Positions 1-8,599 are shown, counted from the stretch's first letter. The stretch: DNA of 42,247 nucleotides from Mesorhizobium prunaredense (GCF_900156895.1 NZ_FTPD01000001.1:411362-453608), one strand, 5' to 3'. Numbers and translations: made by a program. Notes: generated from the sequence alone by a model not told the origin.

Positions 1-7
1 AATGAGC

Positions 8-52
8 CCCCCTCTGGCCTGCCGGCCATCTCCCCACAAGGGGGAGATCGGC
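8..52. repeat. Short palindromic intergenic repeat
   Basis: A hairpin with arms ATCTCCCC (28-35) and GGGGAGAT (41-48) lies in a GC-rich stretch beginning with CTGGCCTGCCGGCC. It resembles one half of the larger two-armed repeats seen later in this window. It lies just beyond the 3' end of the LysR gene and may be cut by the window edge. No gene is seen in bases 1-130. Confidence 0.5.
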
Positions 53-130
53 AGCTTCGGCCTCGGCGCTTCAAGCGTTTCGGCCCTCAGCGCCTCGCCC
101 CAAGCTTACGGCGCCCGCGCCCTCCCCGCT

Positions 131-1015
131 TCAAACCGTCTCCTGCTCAGCCGCGACCAGCATCTCGACAAACCTTGTCACCTTGGGCGGCCGAAAACGT
201 GCGGCGGGGTAGACTGTGTAGATGCCTCCGGAGGGCAGCCGCCATTCGGGCAGGATGTGGACGAGCTGGCCCGCGGCCAGCTCATCCCGCACCAAAAAAT
301 CCGGCAGCACCGACAGGCCGGCGCCGGCGCGGACGGCCGCCAGCACTGCCGGCGTCGCGTCGATGGCGATCGTTGCCTGCATGCGCACGGCCTCATGCTC
401 GTCGCCGCGCGAAAATTGCCATAGCAGCGGCTCGCGCAGCGCCATGTTGGCGACGAAGGGCAGCCCGGCCAAGTCTTGCGGTTCGCCGGCCTTGAAGCGC
501 CAGGCGAACTCGGCGCCGCACACCATGAATTGCCGAAAGATGCCGATCCGCCGCGCCTGCAGGCTGGAATCGGCCAGCCAGCCGACTCGGATCGCCACGT
601 CCATCCCACCGGACGCCAGGTCGATGGTGTCGTCGCCCAGCGTCAGCTCCACCCGGCAGGCGGGATAGCGGGCGCTGAAGGCGGCGACCACCGGCACCAC
701 CGCCGAGGTGCCGTGATCGTTGGGCGCCGCGATGCGCAGCGTGCCGGTCGGCTCGGCGGCAGCCTGCGCGAGCTCGTCGAAGGCGTCCTCGGCCTGCTGC
801 AGGACGTTTAGGCAGCGGGCATGGAATGTCCGGCCGGCTTCGGTCGGATGGACGCGCCGCGTCGTGCGGATCAGCAGCGTCGTTCCGACATCGCGCTCCA
901 GCCGCGCCACCTGCTGGCTGACGACCGCCTTGGTGATGCCCAGCCGCTCGGCGGCCCGGGTGAAGGAGCCGGCGTCGACCACCGCGGCGAAATAGGCCAG
1001 CCGGTTCAGGTTCAT
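131..1015 (-). CDS. LysR family transcriptional regulator
   Basis: A 294-residue protein of normal LysR length. The N-terminus (MNLNRLAYFAAVVDAGSFTR, then AAERLGITKAVVSQQVARLE) is the classic winged helix-turn-helix of the family, and residues from about 90 onward form the periplasmic-binding-protein-like effector domain (TGTLRIAAPNDHGTSAVVPV). It belongs to the CrgA/AaeR-like branch by general look. The ATG at 1015 is the natural start, since the helix-turn-helix begins at once. It is transcribed away from the metallo-beta-lactamase-fold gene at 1181, and the 165-base shared gap is the likely place of its operator, so that gene is the probable target (inference). The effector cannot be told from sequence. 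Confidence 0.93.
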   Translation of the reverse strand: MNLNRLAYFAAVVDAGSFTRAAERLGITKAVVSQQVARLERDVGTTLLIRTTRRVHPTEAGRTFHARCLNVLQQAEDAFDELAQAAAEPTGTLRIAAPNDHGTSAVVPVVAAFSARYPACRVELTLGDDTIDLASGGMDVAIRVGWLADSSLQARRIGIFRQFMVCGAEFAWRFKAGEPQDLAGLPFVANMALREPLLWQFSRGDEHEAVRMQATIAIDATPAVLAAVRAGAGLSVLPDFLVRDELAAGQLVHILPEWRLPSGGIYTVYPAARFRPPKVTRFVEMLVAAEQETV

Positions 1016-1180
1016 GCGTGGTTCATGGCAGGGGCGATCCTATTGTCAGGCAACGGCATACATTACGTCTATTTTGTTGGCCTTCAATACGCATTCCGTC
1101 TTTGCCATCTTGCTGAGATCGAGGCTGCGCGGGAGATGCGCTCGCCCGAATTCGGCATTCTGAAGCCCCAGGAGACATCC

Positions 1181-2077
1181 ATGTTCACACGGAGAGCCAT
1201 CATGAAAACCACCCTCGCCGCCGGCGCCGCCGCCGTCTTCGCTCCCGCCGGGCTTGGAAACGCAGCCGGCGGCCTTTCCTGGAAACATTTTCCGGCCGGC
1301 GAAACCGGCTTCTTTCGCGCCCCGGTGCTGATCACCGGCGCCTCCGAGGCGCTGCTGATCGACGGCGGTTTCACCTATTCCGACGGCCGCGCCGTGGCCG
1401 AGGCGATCAAGGTGACCGGCAAGACGCTCACCACCATCTATGTCAGCCAGTCCGACCCGGACTATTATTTCGGCCTCAAGCCGATCAAGCAGGTTTTTCC
1501 ACAGGCACGGGTGATCGCCGCTGCCGAGACGGTGGCCGCCATCAATGGCAGCGTCGACAAGAAAATCGCCGTCTGGGGGCCGCAGCTCAAGGACAATGGC
1601 CCGCAGGCGCTCGCCGATGTCGTCATCCCCGAAGTCTTCGACGGCAAGACGCTCACCGTCGATGGCGAGACCATCGAGATCGTCGATGCCGAAGGCCTTG
1701 CCAACCGGCGCTATCTCTCGGTGCCGTCGCTGAATGCCGTGTTCGGCGGGGTGATGATTTTTTCCGGCGTGCATGTCTGGACCGCCGACACGCCGACCAG
1801 GGAACAGCGCGCCGCCTGGCTCGCCAATCTCGATACGATTGTTGCCAGCAAACCTGAAATCGTCGTGCCCGGCCACATGACGCCGCAGGCCGCCACCGAC
1901 CTTTCGGGCGTCGAGCATACCAAAACCTATCTCATTGCCTTCGAGGAAGAACACGCCAAGGCCAAGGACGCGGCCGTGCTCAAGAGCGCCATGGAAGCCC
2001 GCTTCCCCAACCTCGGCATGGGCGTTGCGCTCGACATCGGCTCCAAGGTCGCCACTGGCGAGATGAAGTGGGGCTGA
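1181..2077 (+). CDS. Tat-exported MBL-fold protein with altered metal ligands
   Basis: A 298-residue protein; the ATG at 1181 follows AGGAG with good spacing. The N-terminus TRRAIMKTTLAAGAAAVFAP fits a twin-arginine signal, so export to the periplasm is likely. The rest has the metallo-beta-lactamase layout: LLIDGGF near residue 65, then a strand where hydrolases carry HxHxDH, and a late PGH. Here the metal-binding strand reads IYVSQSDPDYYFGL, so the first His residues are Ser/Asp/Tyr while the PGH near residue 228 is kept. This variant is known in a subfamily often labelled Vmh-type MBL-fold hydrolase (from memory). Metal binding and substrate are uncertain. The divergent LysR gene probably regulates it. 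Confidence 0.85.
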   Translation: MFTRRAIMKTTLAAGAAAVFAPAGLGNAAGGLSWKHFPAGETGFFRAPVLITGASEALLIDGGFTYSDGRAVAEAIKVTGKTLTTIYVSQSDPDYYFGLKPIKQVFPQARVIAAAETVAAINGSVDKKIAVWGPQLKDNGPQALADVVIPEVFDGKTLTVDGETIEIVDAEGLANRRYLSVPSLNAVFGGVMIFSGVHVWTADTPTREQRAAWLANLDTIVASKPEIVVPGHMTPQAATDLSGVEHTKTYLIAFEEEHAKAKDAAVLKSAMEARFPNLGMGVALDIGSKVATGEMKWG

Positions 2078-2086
2078 GACACGACC

Positions 2087-2260
2087 TGGGTTCCTCGCCC
2101 ACCGCGAAGCGGGGGAGAGGTGGCCGCCCACGGGTCTTGCCTTTGGCAAGCCCGAGGACAGGCTCCGCGGCCGGAGAGGGGGCTTTCGTAAGGCGCAGTC
2201 CCCTCTCCGTCTCGGCTTCGCCGAGCCACCTCTCCCCACTTTTGTGGGGCGAGGAACCCA
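2087..2260. repeat. Large palindromic intergenic repeat with nested hairpins
   Basis: The outer arms TGGGTTCCTCGCCCAC (2087-2102) and GTGGGGCGAGGAACCCA (2244-2260) are inverted copies with one extra G. Inside, GGGGGAGAGGTGGC pairs with GCCACCTCTCCCC, and the centre holds CCGGAGAGGGGG facing CCCCTCTCCG. As RNA this would fold into a branched structure. It lies between the MBL-fold gene and capA and may end transcription of the former. The rest of the 2078-2474 gap (2261-2474) shows no gene I can support. Confidence 0.8.
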
Positions 2261-2474
2261 AGCTGGAATGAAGTCGCGCCGCCCCCTCACCCAACATTCT
2301 GAATCCGTCCCCAGGTGCTCTTGGTTCCCCAGGTGCCGGAGCGAAGCGCCTCGAGCTGCGCGATCCGGCTGTGGTCGACGAACAGATTGATCTCGCGGCG
2401 CGCGATCCGATCCGCGCAAATTGGGCTGGGAACCCCTTGGGGTCACCGGGTGTTGGCGGGGAAGGAGGTCCAAG

Positions 2475-3626
2475 ATGCCGCAGATCTCGAACAACGCCGC
2501 CGCAGGATCTGAACGGCCCGTTCGAAGCAGCGCAAAACTGTTCCTGTGCGGCGACGTGATGCTCGGGCGCGGCATCGACCAGATCCTCGCCAGTCCGGGC
2601 GATCCGCACCTCAGCGAGCGCTATGTCAAATCGGCGACGACCTATGTCGAGCTTGCCGAACGCGTCAATGGGCCGATCCCGAGAAAGGTCGACGACACGT
2701 ATGTCTGGGGCGATGCGCTCAGCGAATTGGATCGTGAAGCGCCCGATGCGCGGATCATCAATCTCGAGACCAGCATCACCACCAGCCTGTCCTTGGCGCC
2801 CAAGGGGATCAATTACAAGATGAACCCGGCCAACATCGGCTGCCTGGCGGCGGCACGGATAGACTGCTGCGTGCTCGCCAACAACCATGTGCTCGACTGG
2901 GATGAGCCTGGCCTCGTCGAGACCCTCGATACGCTCCGACTTGCCGGCCTCGCCTATGCCGGGGCCGGGCTTAACGCGGACGAGGCGGCGGCGCCTGCCG
3001 TCATTGAACCGGCCGGCGGGGGCCGCGTGCTGGTCTTCGGCTTTGCGCTCGAGACCAGCGGCGTTCCAGCTTCATGGGCAGCCGGAGCTTATAAGCCAGG
3101 CGTCAATTTGCTGGCGGATGTCTCGGCCCGGTCGCTCAAGCAGATCGCCCGATCCGTGCAGGCCATAAAACAGCCTGGCGACCTCGCGGTGGCCTCGATC
3201 CACTGGGGCGGCAACTGGGGCTACCAAGTCCCGGCGGAAGAACGCGCGCTTGCCCATGCACTCATCGATGTCGCCGGTTTCGATGTCGTGCATGGGCACT
3301 CCTCCCACCATCCCAAGCCGATCGAAATCCATCACGGCCGGCTGATCCTCTACGGATGCGGCGACTTCCTCACCGACTATGAGGGAATCACCGGCAACGA
3401 AACGTTTCGTGGTGAGCTTGCGCTGATGTACCTGCCGCGGCTCGCCATACCGGACGGTACGCTTGTTTCGCTCGACCTCGTGCCGTTCCAGCTCGCCAGG
3501 TTCCGGCTAAACCGCGCCCTGCGCGAAGATGCCGCCTGGCTCGCGGCCATGCTTGAGCGCGAGTGCTCACCTTTCGGCACGCATGTGGCGCTCGGGAGCG
3601 ACGACCGTCTCGCTGTCCTTTGGTGA
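2475..3626 (+). CDS. CapA family protein (poly-gamma-glutamate capsule type)
   Basis: A 383-residue protein starting at ATG 2475, six bases after GGAGGT, a strong ribosome site that decides against the upstream in-frame start. The calcineurin-like CapA fold is shown by LFLCGDVMLGRGID near residue 27, INLETSIT, VLANNHVLDW, ASIHWGGNWGY and HGHSSHHPKPIE near residue 280, which supply the metal-binding Asp, Asn and His residues. CapA/PgsA proteins take part in making or anchoring poly-gamma-glutamate, but no capB or capC neighbour is present and no signal peptide is seen, so here it is probably a stand-alone cytosolic enzyme of the superfamily. Substrate unknown. Confidence 0.88.
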   Translation: MPQISNNAAAGSERPVRSSAKLFLCGDVMLGRGIDQILASPGDPHLSERYVKSATTYVELAERVNGPIPRKVDDTYVWGDALSELDREAPDARIINLETSITTSLSLAPKGINYKMNPANIGCLAAARIDCCVLANNHVLDWDEPGLVETLDTLRLAGLAYAGAGLNADEAAAPAVIEPAGGGRVLVFGFALETSGVPASWAAGAYKPGVNLLADVSARSLKQIARSVQAIKQPGDLAVASIHWGGNWGYQVPAEERALAHALIDVAGFDVVHGHSSHHPKPIEIHHGRLILYGCGDFLTDYEGITGNETFRGELALMYLPRLAIPDGTLVSLDLVPFQLARFRLNRALREDAAWLAAMLERECSPFGTHVALGSDDRLAVLW

Positions 3627-3653
3627 AACGCCTGCGGTCGGCAGGCAATGGCA

Positions 3654-4088
3654 CTAATTTTCAAGCCGCTCGGGCCGACCCCGGCCAAGCGCACCGTCGG
3701 CGCGGGCCTGCAAATAGGCGTAGATGTCGTCGATGTAAGGAGCGACATTGGGGTCGTCGGCGAAGCCCTTCATCACCGAAGCGCCACTGCGCACGCCGTC
3801 GCGAACATTGCGCCGAAAGACCTCGATGCCGGGCAGCCGGTCGACAAGCGCCGAGGCGAAGGTCGAGCCCATGCCGTCGGGGCCATGGCAGTGATTGCAG
3901 CTGCCATGGTAGCGACGAAAACCGTTATAGGTTCGCGCATCGACCTTGTTGCCGACGACGTCGTAGAACTTGCCCGGGGCCAGCTCAGCTTGCGAAGACG
4001 CGGCTAAGCCGGCGCCAACGGTCAAGACGACGACAGACGAGAGGACGAACCATGCAGACATTGTCTGTCGCCCAAGTTGCAGGCTCAT
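3654..4088 (-). CDS. c-type cytochrome, small periplasmic
   Basis: A 144-residue protein with an N-terminal signal or anchor (SAWFVLSSVVVLTVGAGLAA) and a single haem site CNHCH at residues 64-68; Met106 in SGASVMKGF is a plausible axial ligand. The length and the helix around DVRSG-type sequence fit class I cytochromes c. From memory it resembles the small cytochromes annotated as methanol-metabolism related (TIGR03874-like), which would pass electrons from a PQQ-dependent dehydrogenase, but no such dehydrogenase is in this window. A TTG at 4103 and an ATG at 4061 are other starts. It follows the small secreted protein at 4164-4523 on the same strand and may share its transcript. Confidence 0.85.
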   Translation of the reverse strand: MSLQLGRQTMSAWFVLSSVVVLTVGAGLAASSQAELAPGKFYDVVGNKVDARTYNGFRRYHGSCNHCHGPDGMGSTFASALVDRLPGIEVFRRNVRDGVRSGASVMKGFADDPNVAPYIDDIYAYLQARADGALGRGRPERLEN

Positions 4089-4116
4089 CCAGCGCCGCCG
4101 CAACGCGCATGTCCCC

Positions 4117-4168
4117 GGATCACTCGATGTTGGATCACTGATGTTGGATCACTCAACCCTGGATCAGT
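4117..4168. repeat. Four direct repeats of GGATCACT, 14-15 base period
   Basis: GGATCACT occurs at 4117-4124, 4132-4139 and 4146-4153, with GGATCAGT at 4161-4168. Steps are 15, 14 and 15 bases. The array fills the gap between the cytochrome c gene and the small secreted protein gene and overlaps the latter's last codons. It could be a protein-binding array or a slippage product. Confidence 0.7.
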
Positions 4169-4523
4169 CGACGGCGAGCTTCGGAGAAGAAACCACGATC
4201 CCATCTATCGGATGCGGGCTGACGACAAGCTTGCCGCCGACACGCGATATCTCGATGATCTGGTCCGACTCGCCCAGCTTGCCTGGCACGGAGACCGCGA
4301 CTATCTGGTTCTCGGTCAGTGTCGCCACGAAACGCACCGGCAAGCCAGCCTCGCCCTGCGCGATTGTGGTGACCACCCGATAGCCGTCCTCCTGAGGCGT
4401 ATAATAGACGACACCAAGGAAGCCGGCGAGATCGATGCTTTCAGCCTTCATGGCTCCAAGCTCGCCGGCATGCGCGGGCGTCGCCGCCATGCAAAGTGCT
4501 GCAAAAGCAATGTATCTGTACAT
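4164..4523 (-). CDS. Small secreted protein, function unknown
   Basis: A 119-residue protein with a clear Sec signal peptide (MYRYIAFAALCMAATPAHAG, cleavage after AHA) and a mature part of about 100 residues rich in beta strands, such as GVVYYTPQEDGYRVVTTIAQ and VRFVATLTENQIVAVSVPGK. No Cys or metal motif is visible. I do not recognise a named family. It sits 75 bases upstream of the cytochrome c gene on the same strand, so the two may act together in the periplasm, perhaps with an oxidoreductase encoded elsewhere (inference). The divergent LuxR-type gene starts 360 bases away. Confidence 0.75.
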   Translation of the reverse strand: MYRYIAFAALCMAATPAHAGELGAMKAESIDLAGFLGVVYYTPQEDGYRVVTTIAQGEAGLPVRFVATLTENQIVAVSVPGKLGESDQIIEISRVGGKLVVSPHPIDGIVVSSPKLAVD

Positions 4524-4694
4524 AATGCTGCTCCATCCCGAATTGTCCGGGTCGAACCCGGCTTAAGTTTCAGCAATAGGCGGTCGCGCGCCGATGATAG
4601 TCGGCGCACGCAGGCAGAATTCTTGATTAGTCCCCCCGGCTGAATCACAGTGGCAAAGGCCCGCGAGCCAGGAACGCGCTGAACCGCACTGCTT

Positions 4695-4712
4695 GTCACA
4701 GTTAAGTGTGAC
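4695..4712. promoter_or_regulatory. Perfect inverted repeat, operator candidate
   Basis: GTCACAGTTAAGTGTGAC has perfect 6-base arms and a 6-base spacer. It lies in the 360-base divergent gap (4524-4883) between the small secreted protein gene and the LuxR-type gene. A second perfect palindrome, AGCGATCGCT (4790-4799), lies closer to the latter. Both are operator candidates only; no gene is seen in the gap. Confidence 0.4.
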
Positions 4713-4883
4713 CTTATCTTCTGGGGCGAGAGTATTTCACCGCCCGGGTGCTTGCGCATCCCCTGTTTGGGGGAGATAATCGGAATTTAAGCGATCGCTA
4801 AAGTTGGAGAAGCGAGAGCACCTGTGAGAGGGCGCGGCTTTCCGCCCGCATCGGACGCGCTGTCGACATGCGAGGGGCCGTCG

Positions 4884-6034
4884 ATGGCCAAGGCATTGTC
4901 GCATCATGAGCTGTCGAAGCTGATCGGCACGATCTACGATTGCGCACTCGACCCGGAGCGATGGGAGCACGCGCTTGCCGGAATCAGGGATGCGCTCGAC
5001 GCCCAGACTGCGGTCCTGCAGCTTGACGACCTCGCCAACGACCGGCTGCTGATCTACAGGACCGTCGGAATAGAGCCATACTGGCTGGAGCAACAGGCGA
5101 AATATATCCCCGAGATCCACGCCCGGCTGCTCGAGGATCTCTCGACATGGCCTTCGCTCGATATGCCGCATGTGGTCTCACGCCATATCCCTCAAACCTA
5201 CCTGGAGACCTCCCGGTATTTTCAGGAGTGCCTGAAGCCGCAAGGCCTGGTCGACGTCATGTCGTTCTTCCTGATCCACACCCCTACCGCCTTGCCGGCT
5301 TCGCCGTTGCCCGACATAAGCGGCAAGGCATTATCACCGAGCGCGAAATCAAGCTTGGCAGACTGTTGCTGCCGCATGTGCGCCGTTCGGTGATAATCAG
5401 CAACATGCTGGACATCGGCACTGTCGAGCGCGCAGGAATGGCCGAGGCGCTCGATGCGCTCACATGCGCCGTGGTCCTCACCAATGAACGTGGCGCCGTC
5501 CTGCACGCCAACCGCTCGGCCAAGCACATGCTGCGGAGCGGCGGCCCGATCCAGGACGTCCATGGCATTCTGCAAGCGAAGATCCCGTCGGCTTCCAAGG
5601 AACTTCACAGCGCCATCATGCTTGCGGCTCAGGATGAGGCCAGCATCGGCAAGACAGGGCTTGCCGTCCTCCTTAGCGAATCCGGCCTGCCGCCGGTCTT
5701 CGCCCGCGTGCTGCCGATGGCCGGCGGCGACCTGCGCGCCGGCATGGAACCCGCGGCGGTAGCCGCGGTGTTCGTCGGCAATGCACCGGACGAGCATGAC
5801 GCCGCTGGAATGCTGGCGAGAGCCTTTGGGCTTACGCTGGCCGAAACCCGCGTGCTCGCCAGCCTTCTCGCCGGGCACACCCTGGCCGAGACCGGCGCCA
5901 GCTTTCACATTGCCGGCACGACCGCCAAGACGCATCTCGACAACATCTTCCAGAAGACCGGCGTCTCCCGCCAGGCCGATCTGATGCGCCTTATCATGCA
6001 GATCGTTCCGCCCGCCGGGCAGCCCGGTCCCTGA
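4884..6034 (+). pseudogene. LuxR-type regulator, frameshifted
   Basis: Two reading frames join into one LuxR-family protein of about 380 residues. The first, from ATG 4884 (MAKALSHHELSKLIGTIYDC), runs to IHTP near 5284; the rest, RLAGFAVARHKRQGIITERE onward, is in another frame to 6034. The C-terminus has the typical helix-turn-helix: LTLAETRVLASLLAGHTLAE, then TTAKTHLDNIFQKTGVSRQA. A loss of one base in the run CCCC at 5281-5284 would explain the break; the intact order would be HTP, one residue, RLAGF. Whether this is a true mutation or a sequencing error in a C run cannot be told here. If real, the protein lacks its DNA-binding end. Targets are unknown, though the divergent secreted protein/cytochrome pair is a candidate. 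Confidence 0.85.
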
Positions 6035-6046
6035 ACCACACCTCAT

Positions 6047-6112
6047 TCACCGCTTTGGAAACAGGTATCCAACGCCGCGGATCGTCTTGATCAGTTCCGG
6101 CTTGGCCGGGTC
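6047..6112 (-). pseudogene. C-terminal remnant of an OmpR-family response regulator
   Basis: Read on the minus strand this stretch gives PELIKTIRGVGYLFPKR followed by TGA, which is the hallmark end of OmpR/PhoB winged-helix regulators. Upstream of it the frame degenerates and soon meets a stop, and nothing of the receiver domain is recognisable up to the patatin gene. It is a short relic of a lost two-component regulator. The gap 6035-6250 holds no other gene. Confidence 0.75.
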
Positions 6113-6250
6113 CAGTGCCGGACCGGGAAGCGATCAGCCAGACGGTTCAGGTCCGGCGGAATACCGCGGAAGGTCTTCTGGGGGCCTGTCGCGGTGCAGA
6201 TGTTTCAAATGTTCAGCGCCTGCGCTTGTTTCGATGGAGGCCGCCAGGCG

Positions 6251-7135
6251 TCAGACTTTCCGCGCCACGCCCCCCACCTGCTTGGTGCGCTTGCCCGTGT
6301 CGACCCTGGCCCGCGTCTCCACCGCCTTTTCGATCTCCCGCTTCAGCTCGTCTTTGATATCAGCCGTTTCGGCCATCAAGGCATCGATCTTCATGAAATC
6401 GAGCACGCGGTATTTCGACACCGCCGGCCTGACCAGTATGTCCGGCTGGCATTGCCTCAGCTTGGCGGCGATTATCGACTGCATCATCAATTGCGTGGCG
6501 CCGAACATCAGGTCGACGGAGGTCGGGTATTTGCGCCCGCCTTTGGTCGGCGCGCCAACGACGTCGACGGCTATGATGATGTCGGCGTCGTGCTCGATCA
6601 GGTCGAACGGCACCGGATTGTAGATGCCGCCGTCGATCAGCAGCCTGCCGTCGCGCATCACCGGTCGGAATACCGCGGGAATAGCCGCCGAGGCGGCAAG
6701 CGCCGAATGCAGGTCGCCGTCGCTCAGCACGGCGAGCTTATGGCCGAAGAAATCCGTGGCCGTCACCTTCAGCGGTATTTTCAGCTCGGCGAAGCTTTCG
6801 GGTATGGCGTCGGGCATGAATGCCTTGAGGATGCGCTCGACATTGAACTGGGTGACACCCAGCCCGCCCTGCAGCGCCTCGGCAAAGGTGCCTGGCCGCG
6901 CCCGCCACATGCGCGCCGCCACCTCGGCGCGGCGGCCAAGGATCGAGCGCATGTAGCTGTGAATGTCGCTGCCGGCCATGCCTGAAGCCATGCCGGCGCC
7001 CATGATGGCGCCGATCGATGAGCCTGATATGGCGACCGGCCTTATACCCAGCTCGTCCAGCACCTCGATGACATGGATATGCGCCAGCCCGCGCGCGCCG
7101 CCGCCGCCGAAGGCGATGCCGAAGCTCGGGCTCAT
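6251..7135 (-). CDS. Patatin-like phospholipase family protein (RssA-like)
   Basis: A 294-residue patatin-domain protein. The oxyanion loop GGGGARG is at residues 10-16, the nucleophile elbow GSSIG at 38-42 (Ser40), and the catalytic Asp in LLIDGG at residue 168, so the Ser/Asp dyad is complete. Length and order match bacterial RssA/YchK-like proteins, which are lipid acyl hydrolases of mostly unknown substrate. It lacks a signal peptide and probably works at the inner face of the membrane. The ATG at 7135 is 37 bases downstream of the M16 peptidase stop, suggesting one transcript with the two peptidases. Confidence 0.92.
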   Translation of the reverse strand: MSPSFGIAFGGGGARGLAHIHVIEVLDELGIRPVAISGSSIGAIMGAGMASGMAGSDIHSYMRSILGRRAEVAARMWRARPGTFAEALQGGLGVTQFNVERILKAFMPDAIPESFAELKIPLKVTATDFFGHKLAVLSDGDLHSALAASAAIPAVFRPVMRDGRLLIDGGIYNPVPFDLIEHDADIIIAVDVVGAPTKGGRKYPTSVDLMFGATQLMMQSIIAAKLRQCQPDILVRPAVSKYRVLDFMKIDALMAETADIKDELKREIEKAVETRARVDTGKRTKQVGGVARKV

Positions 7136-7172
7136 CCCCTGCTCCTCATTTGGCCCTGCCCCCCATTTGGGC

Positions 7173-8585
7173 TCATTCCTCCTTGGCCTCGCCGTGCTTC
7201 GGCCCGACGACCATGATGGCCGGCTCGGCGGAAAGCAGCTTTTTCGCCGCCGCCTTGACCTGATCCAGCGTCACCGCGTTGATGAGGGCGGCGCGGCGCT
7301 GCATATAGTCGCTGCCGAGATTGTCGAGCTGCAGCTCGAGCAGCGTCGCGGCGATGGCGGCGGAGGAGTTCAGATTGTTGATGGCGTAGGCGCCAATAAA
7401 GTATTTCTTGGTCGCCGCCAGTTCTGCTTCGGTCGGCCCTTCCTGGGCCATGCGCTTCACCACCTCGCGCACGACAGCCAAAGTCTCGGCCGCCCGATCC
7501 GCGCGGGTCGCCGTAGTGATGGCCAGGGCGTTGGCGTGCTGGTGGTCGACCAGGTCGGAACTGACGCTGTAGGCCAGACCGCGTCTTTCACGCACCTCTT
7601 CGAACAGCCGCGAGGTGAAGGCGCTGCCGCCGAGGATCTCGTTCATCAGAACCGCGGCGAAGAAATCCGGCGCACTCCGCTCGACGCCGGGATAGGCGAG
7701 TTGCAGCGATGTCTGGGGCTGATCGTAATTGACCTCGAGCTGCTGGTTGAGTTTCGGATCGACATCGGCGACCGCGCTGAGCGCCTGATGTTGCGGCAGG
7801 CCGCCAAAGACCAGATCGAGCTTGTTCTTCAACGTCTCGGCATCGATGGCACCGACCACCGCCACATGCAGGCCATCACAAGCAAAATTCGCCTTGTGAA
7901 AAGCGATGAGATCGTCCGGCGTGATGGTGGCGATGCTTTGCCTGGTGCCCTCTTCGGGCCGCGCATAGGGATGGGTGCCGTATAGTGCCTCCAGCCATTT
8001 GCGCTGGGCGAGCGTCTCCGGGTCAAGCTCGTTGGCGATGATGCCGGACAGCACTTGCGCGCGGATGCGGTCGATTGGCGCCTGGTCGAAACGCGGCTCT
8101 GTGACCGCCAGCCGCAACAGGTCGAACGCCCCGTCGCGCTGCTCGGCAAGCATGCGCATCGAGCCATAGATGCCGTCGCGCGCCGCTTCGAAGCTCATCT
8201 CGGCGCCGACGTCGTCGAGCTTGATCTGGAAGCCCTCGCTGTCGAGATTGCCGGCGCCCTCGTCGAACAGGCCGCTCATCAGATTGGCAAGGCCTTCCTT
8301 TCCAGCGGGATCCTGCGTCGTGCCGCCGTCGAAGGCGAAGCGGATGGCGACGAGCGGCACGGAGTAGTCCTCCACCAGCCAGGCGGTGATGCCCTTTGAC
8401 GACGTCACCTCCTGGATGCTCATGGCCGCACGAGCGGAAAGCGCCGGCAGGACGAGGAAGACGAGGGATAGGAGCAGGGTGACCAATTGGGTGGCGACGC
8501 GCTTCAGGGCAATCGCTTCGGATAAATGGTAGCTTCCGACTGATTTTCGAGACGAGTAGCTGTCGGAGTCAGCGCCGCCACTCAT
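7173..8585 (-). CDS. M16 family peptidase, zinc-motif-lacking subunit
   Basis: A signal or anchor (ATQLVTLLLSLVFLVLPALS, ending SARAA) is followed by an M16 fold. Where active M16 enzymes have HxxEH this one reads LANLMSGLFDEGAGN, so it is the inactive partner; the later R/Y-type segment FEEVRERRGLAYSVSS, used for substrate binding, is kept. It pairs with the zinc-bearing M16 gene just upstream, as in heterodimeric alphaproteobacterial and mitochondrial processing peptidases. The start is unsure: the ATG at 8585 gives 470 residues but puts about 30 odd residues before the signal peptide, and no ATG, GTG or TTG lies nearer. A palindromic repeat ends close to this point and may have replaced the native start. 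Confidence 0.88.
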   Translation of the reverse strand: MSGGADSDSYSSRKSVGSYHLSEAIALKRVATQLVTLLLSLVFLVLPALSARAAMSIQEVTSSKGITAWLVEDYSVPLVAIRFAFDGGTTQDPAGKEGLANLMSGLFDEGAGNLDSEGFQIKLDDVGAEMSFEAARDGIYGSMRMLAEQRDGAFDLLRLAVTEPRFDQAPIDRIRAQVLSGIIANELDPETLAQRKWLEALYGTHPYARPEEGTRQSIATITPDDLIAFHKANFACDGLHVAVVGAIDAETLKNKLDLVFGGLPQHQALSAVADVDPKLNQQLEVNYDQPQTSLQLAYPGVERSAPDFFAAVLMNEILGGSAFTSRLFEEVRERRGLAYSVSSDLVDHQHANALAITTATRADRAAETLAVVREVVKRMAQEGPTEAELAATKKYFIGAYAINNLNSSAAIAATLLELQLDNLGSDYMQRRAALINAVTLDQVKAAAKKLLSAEPAIMVVGPKHGEAKEE

Positions 8586-8599
8586 CGCCCTGCCGGGCA

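Noticed and set aside
821..1180. 120-codon upstream extension of the MBL-fold frame
   Set aside because: It runs opposite to the LysR gene as its shadow; a good ribosome site and Tat signal fix the start at 1181.
1046..2575. 509-codon minus-strand open frame
   Set aside because: It is antisense to the MBL-fold gene and the repeat; no domain, typical high-GC shadow.
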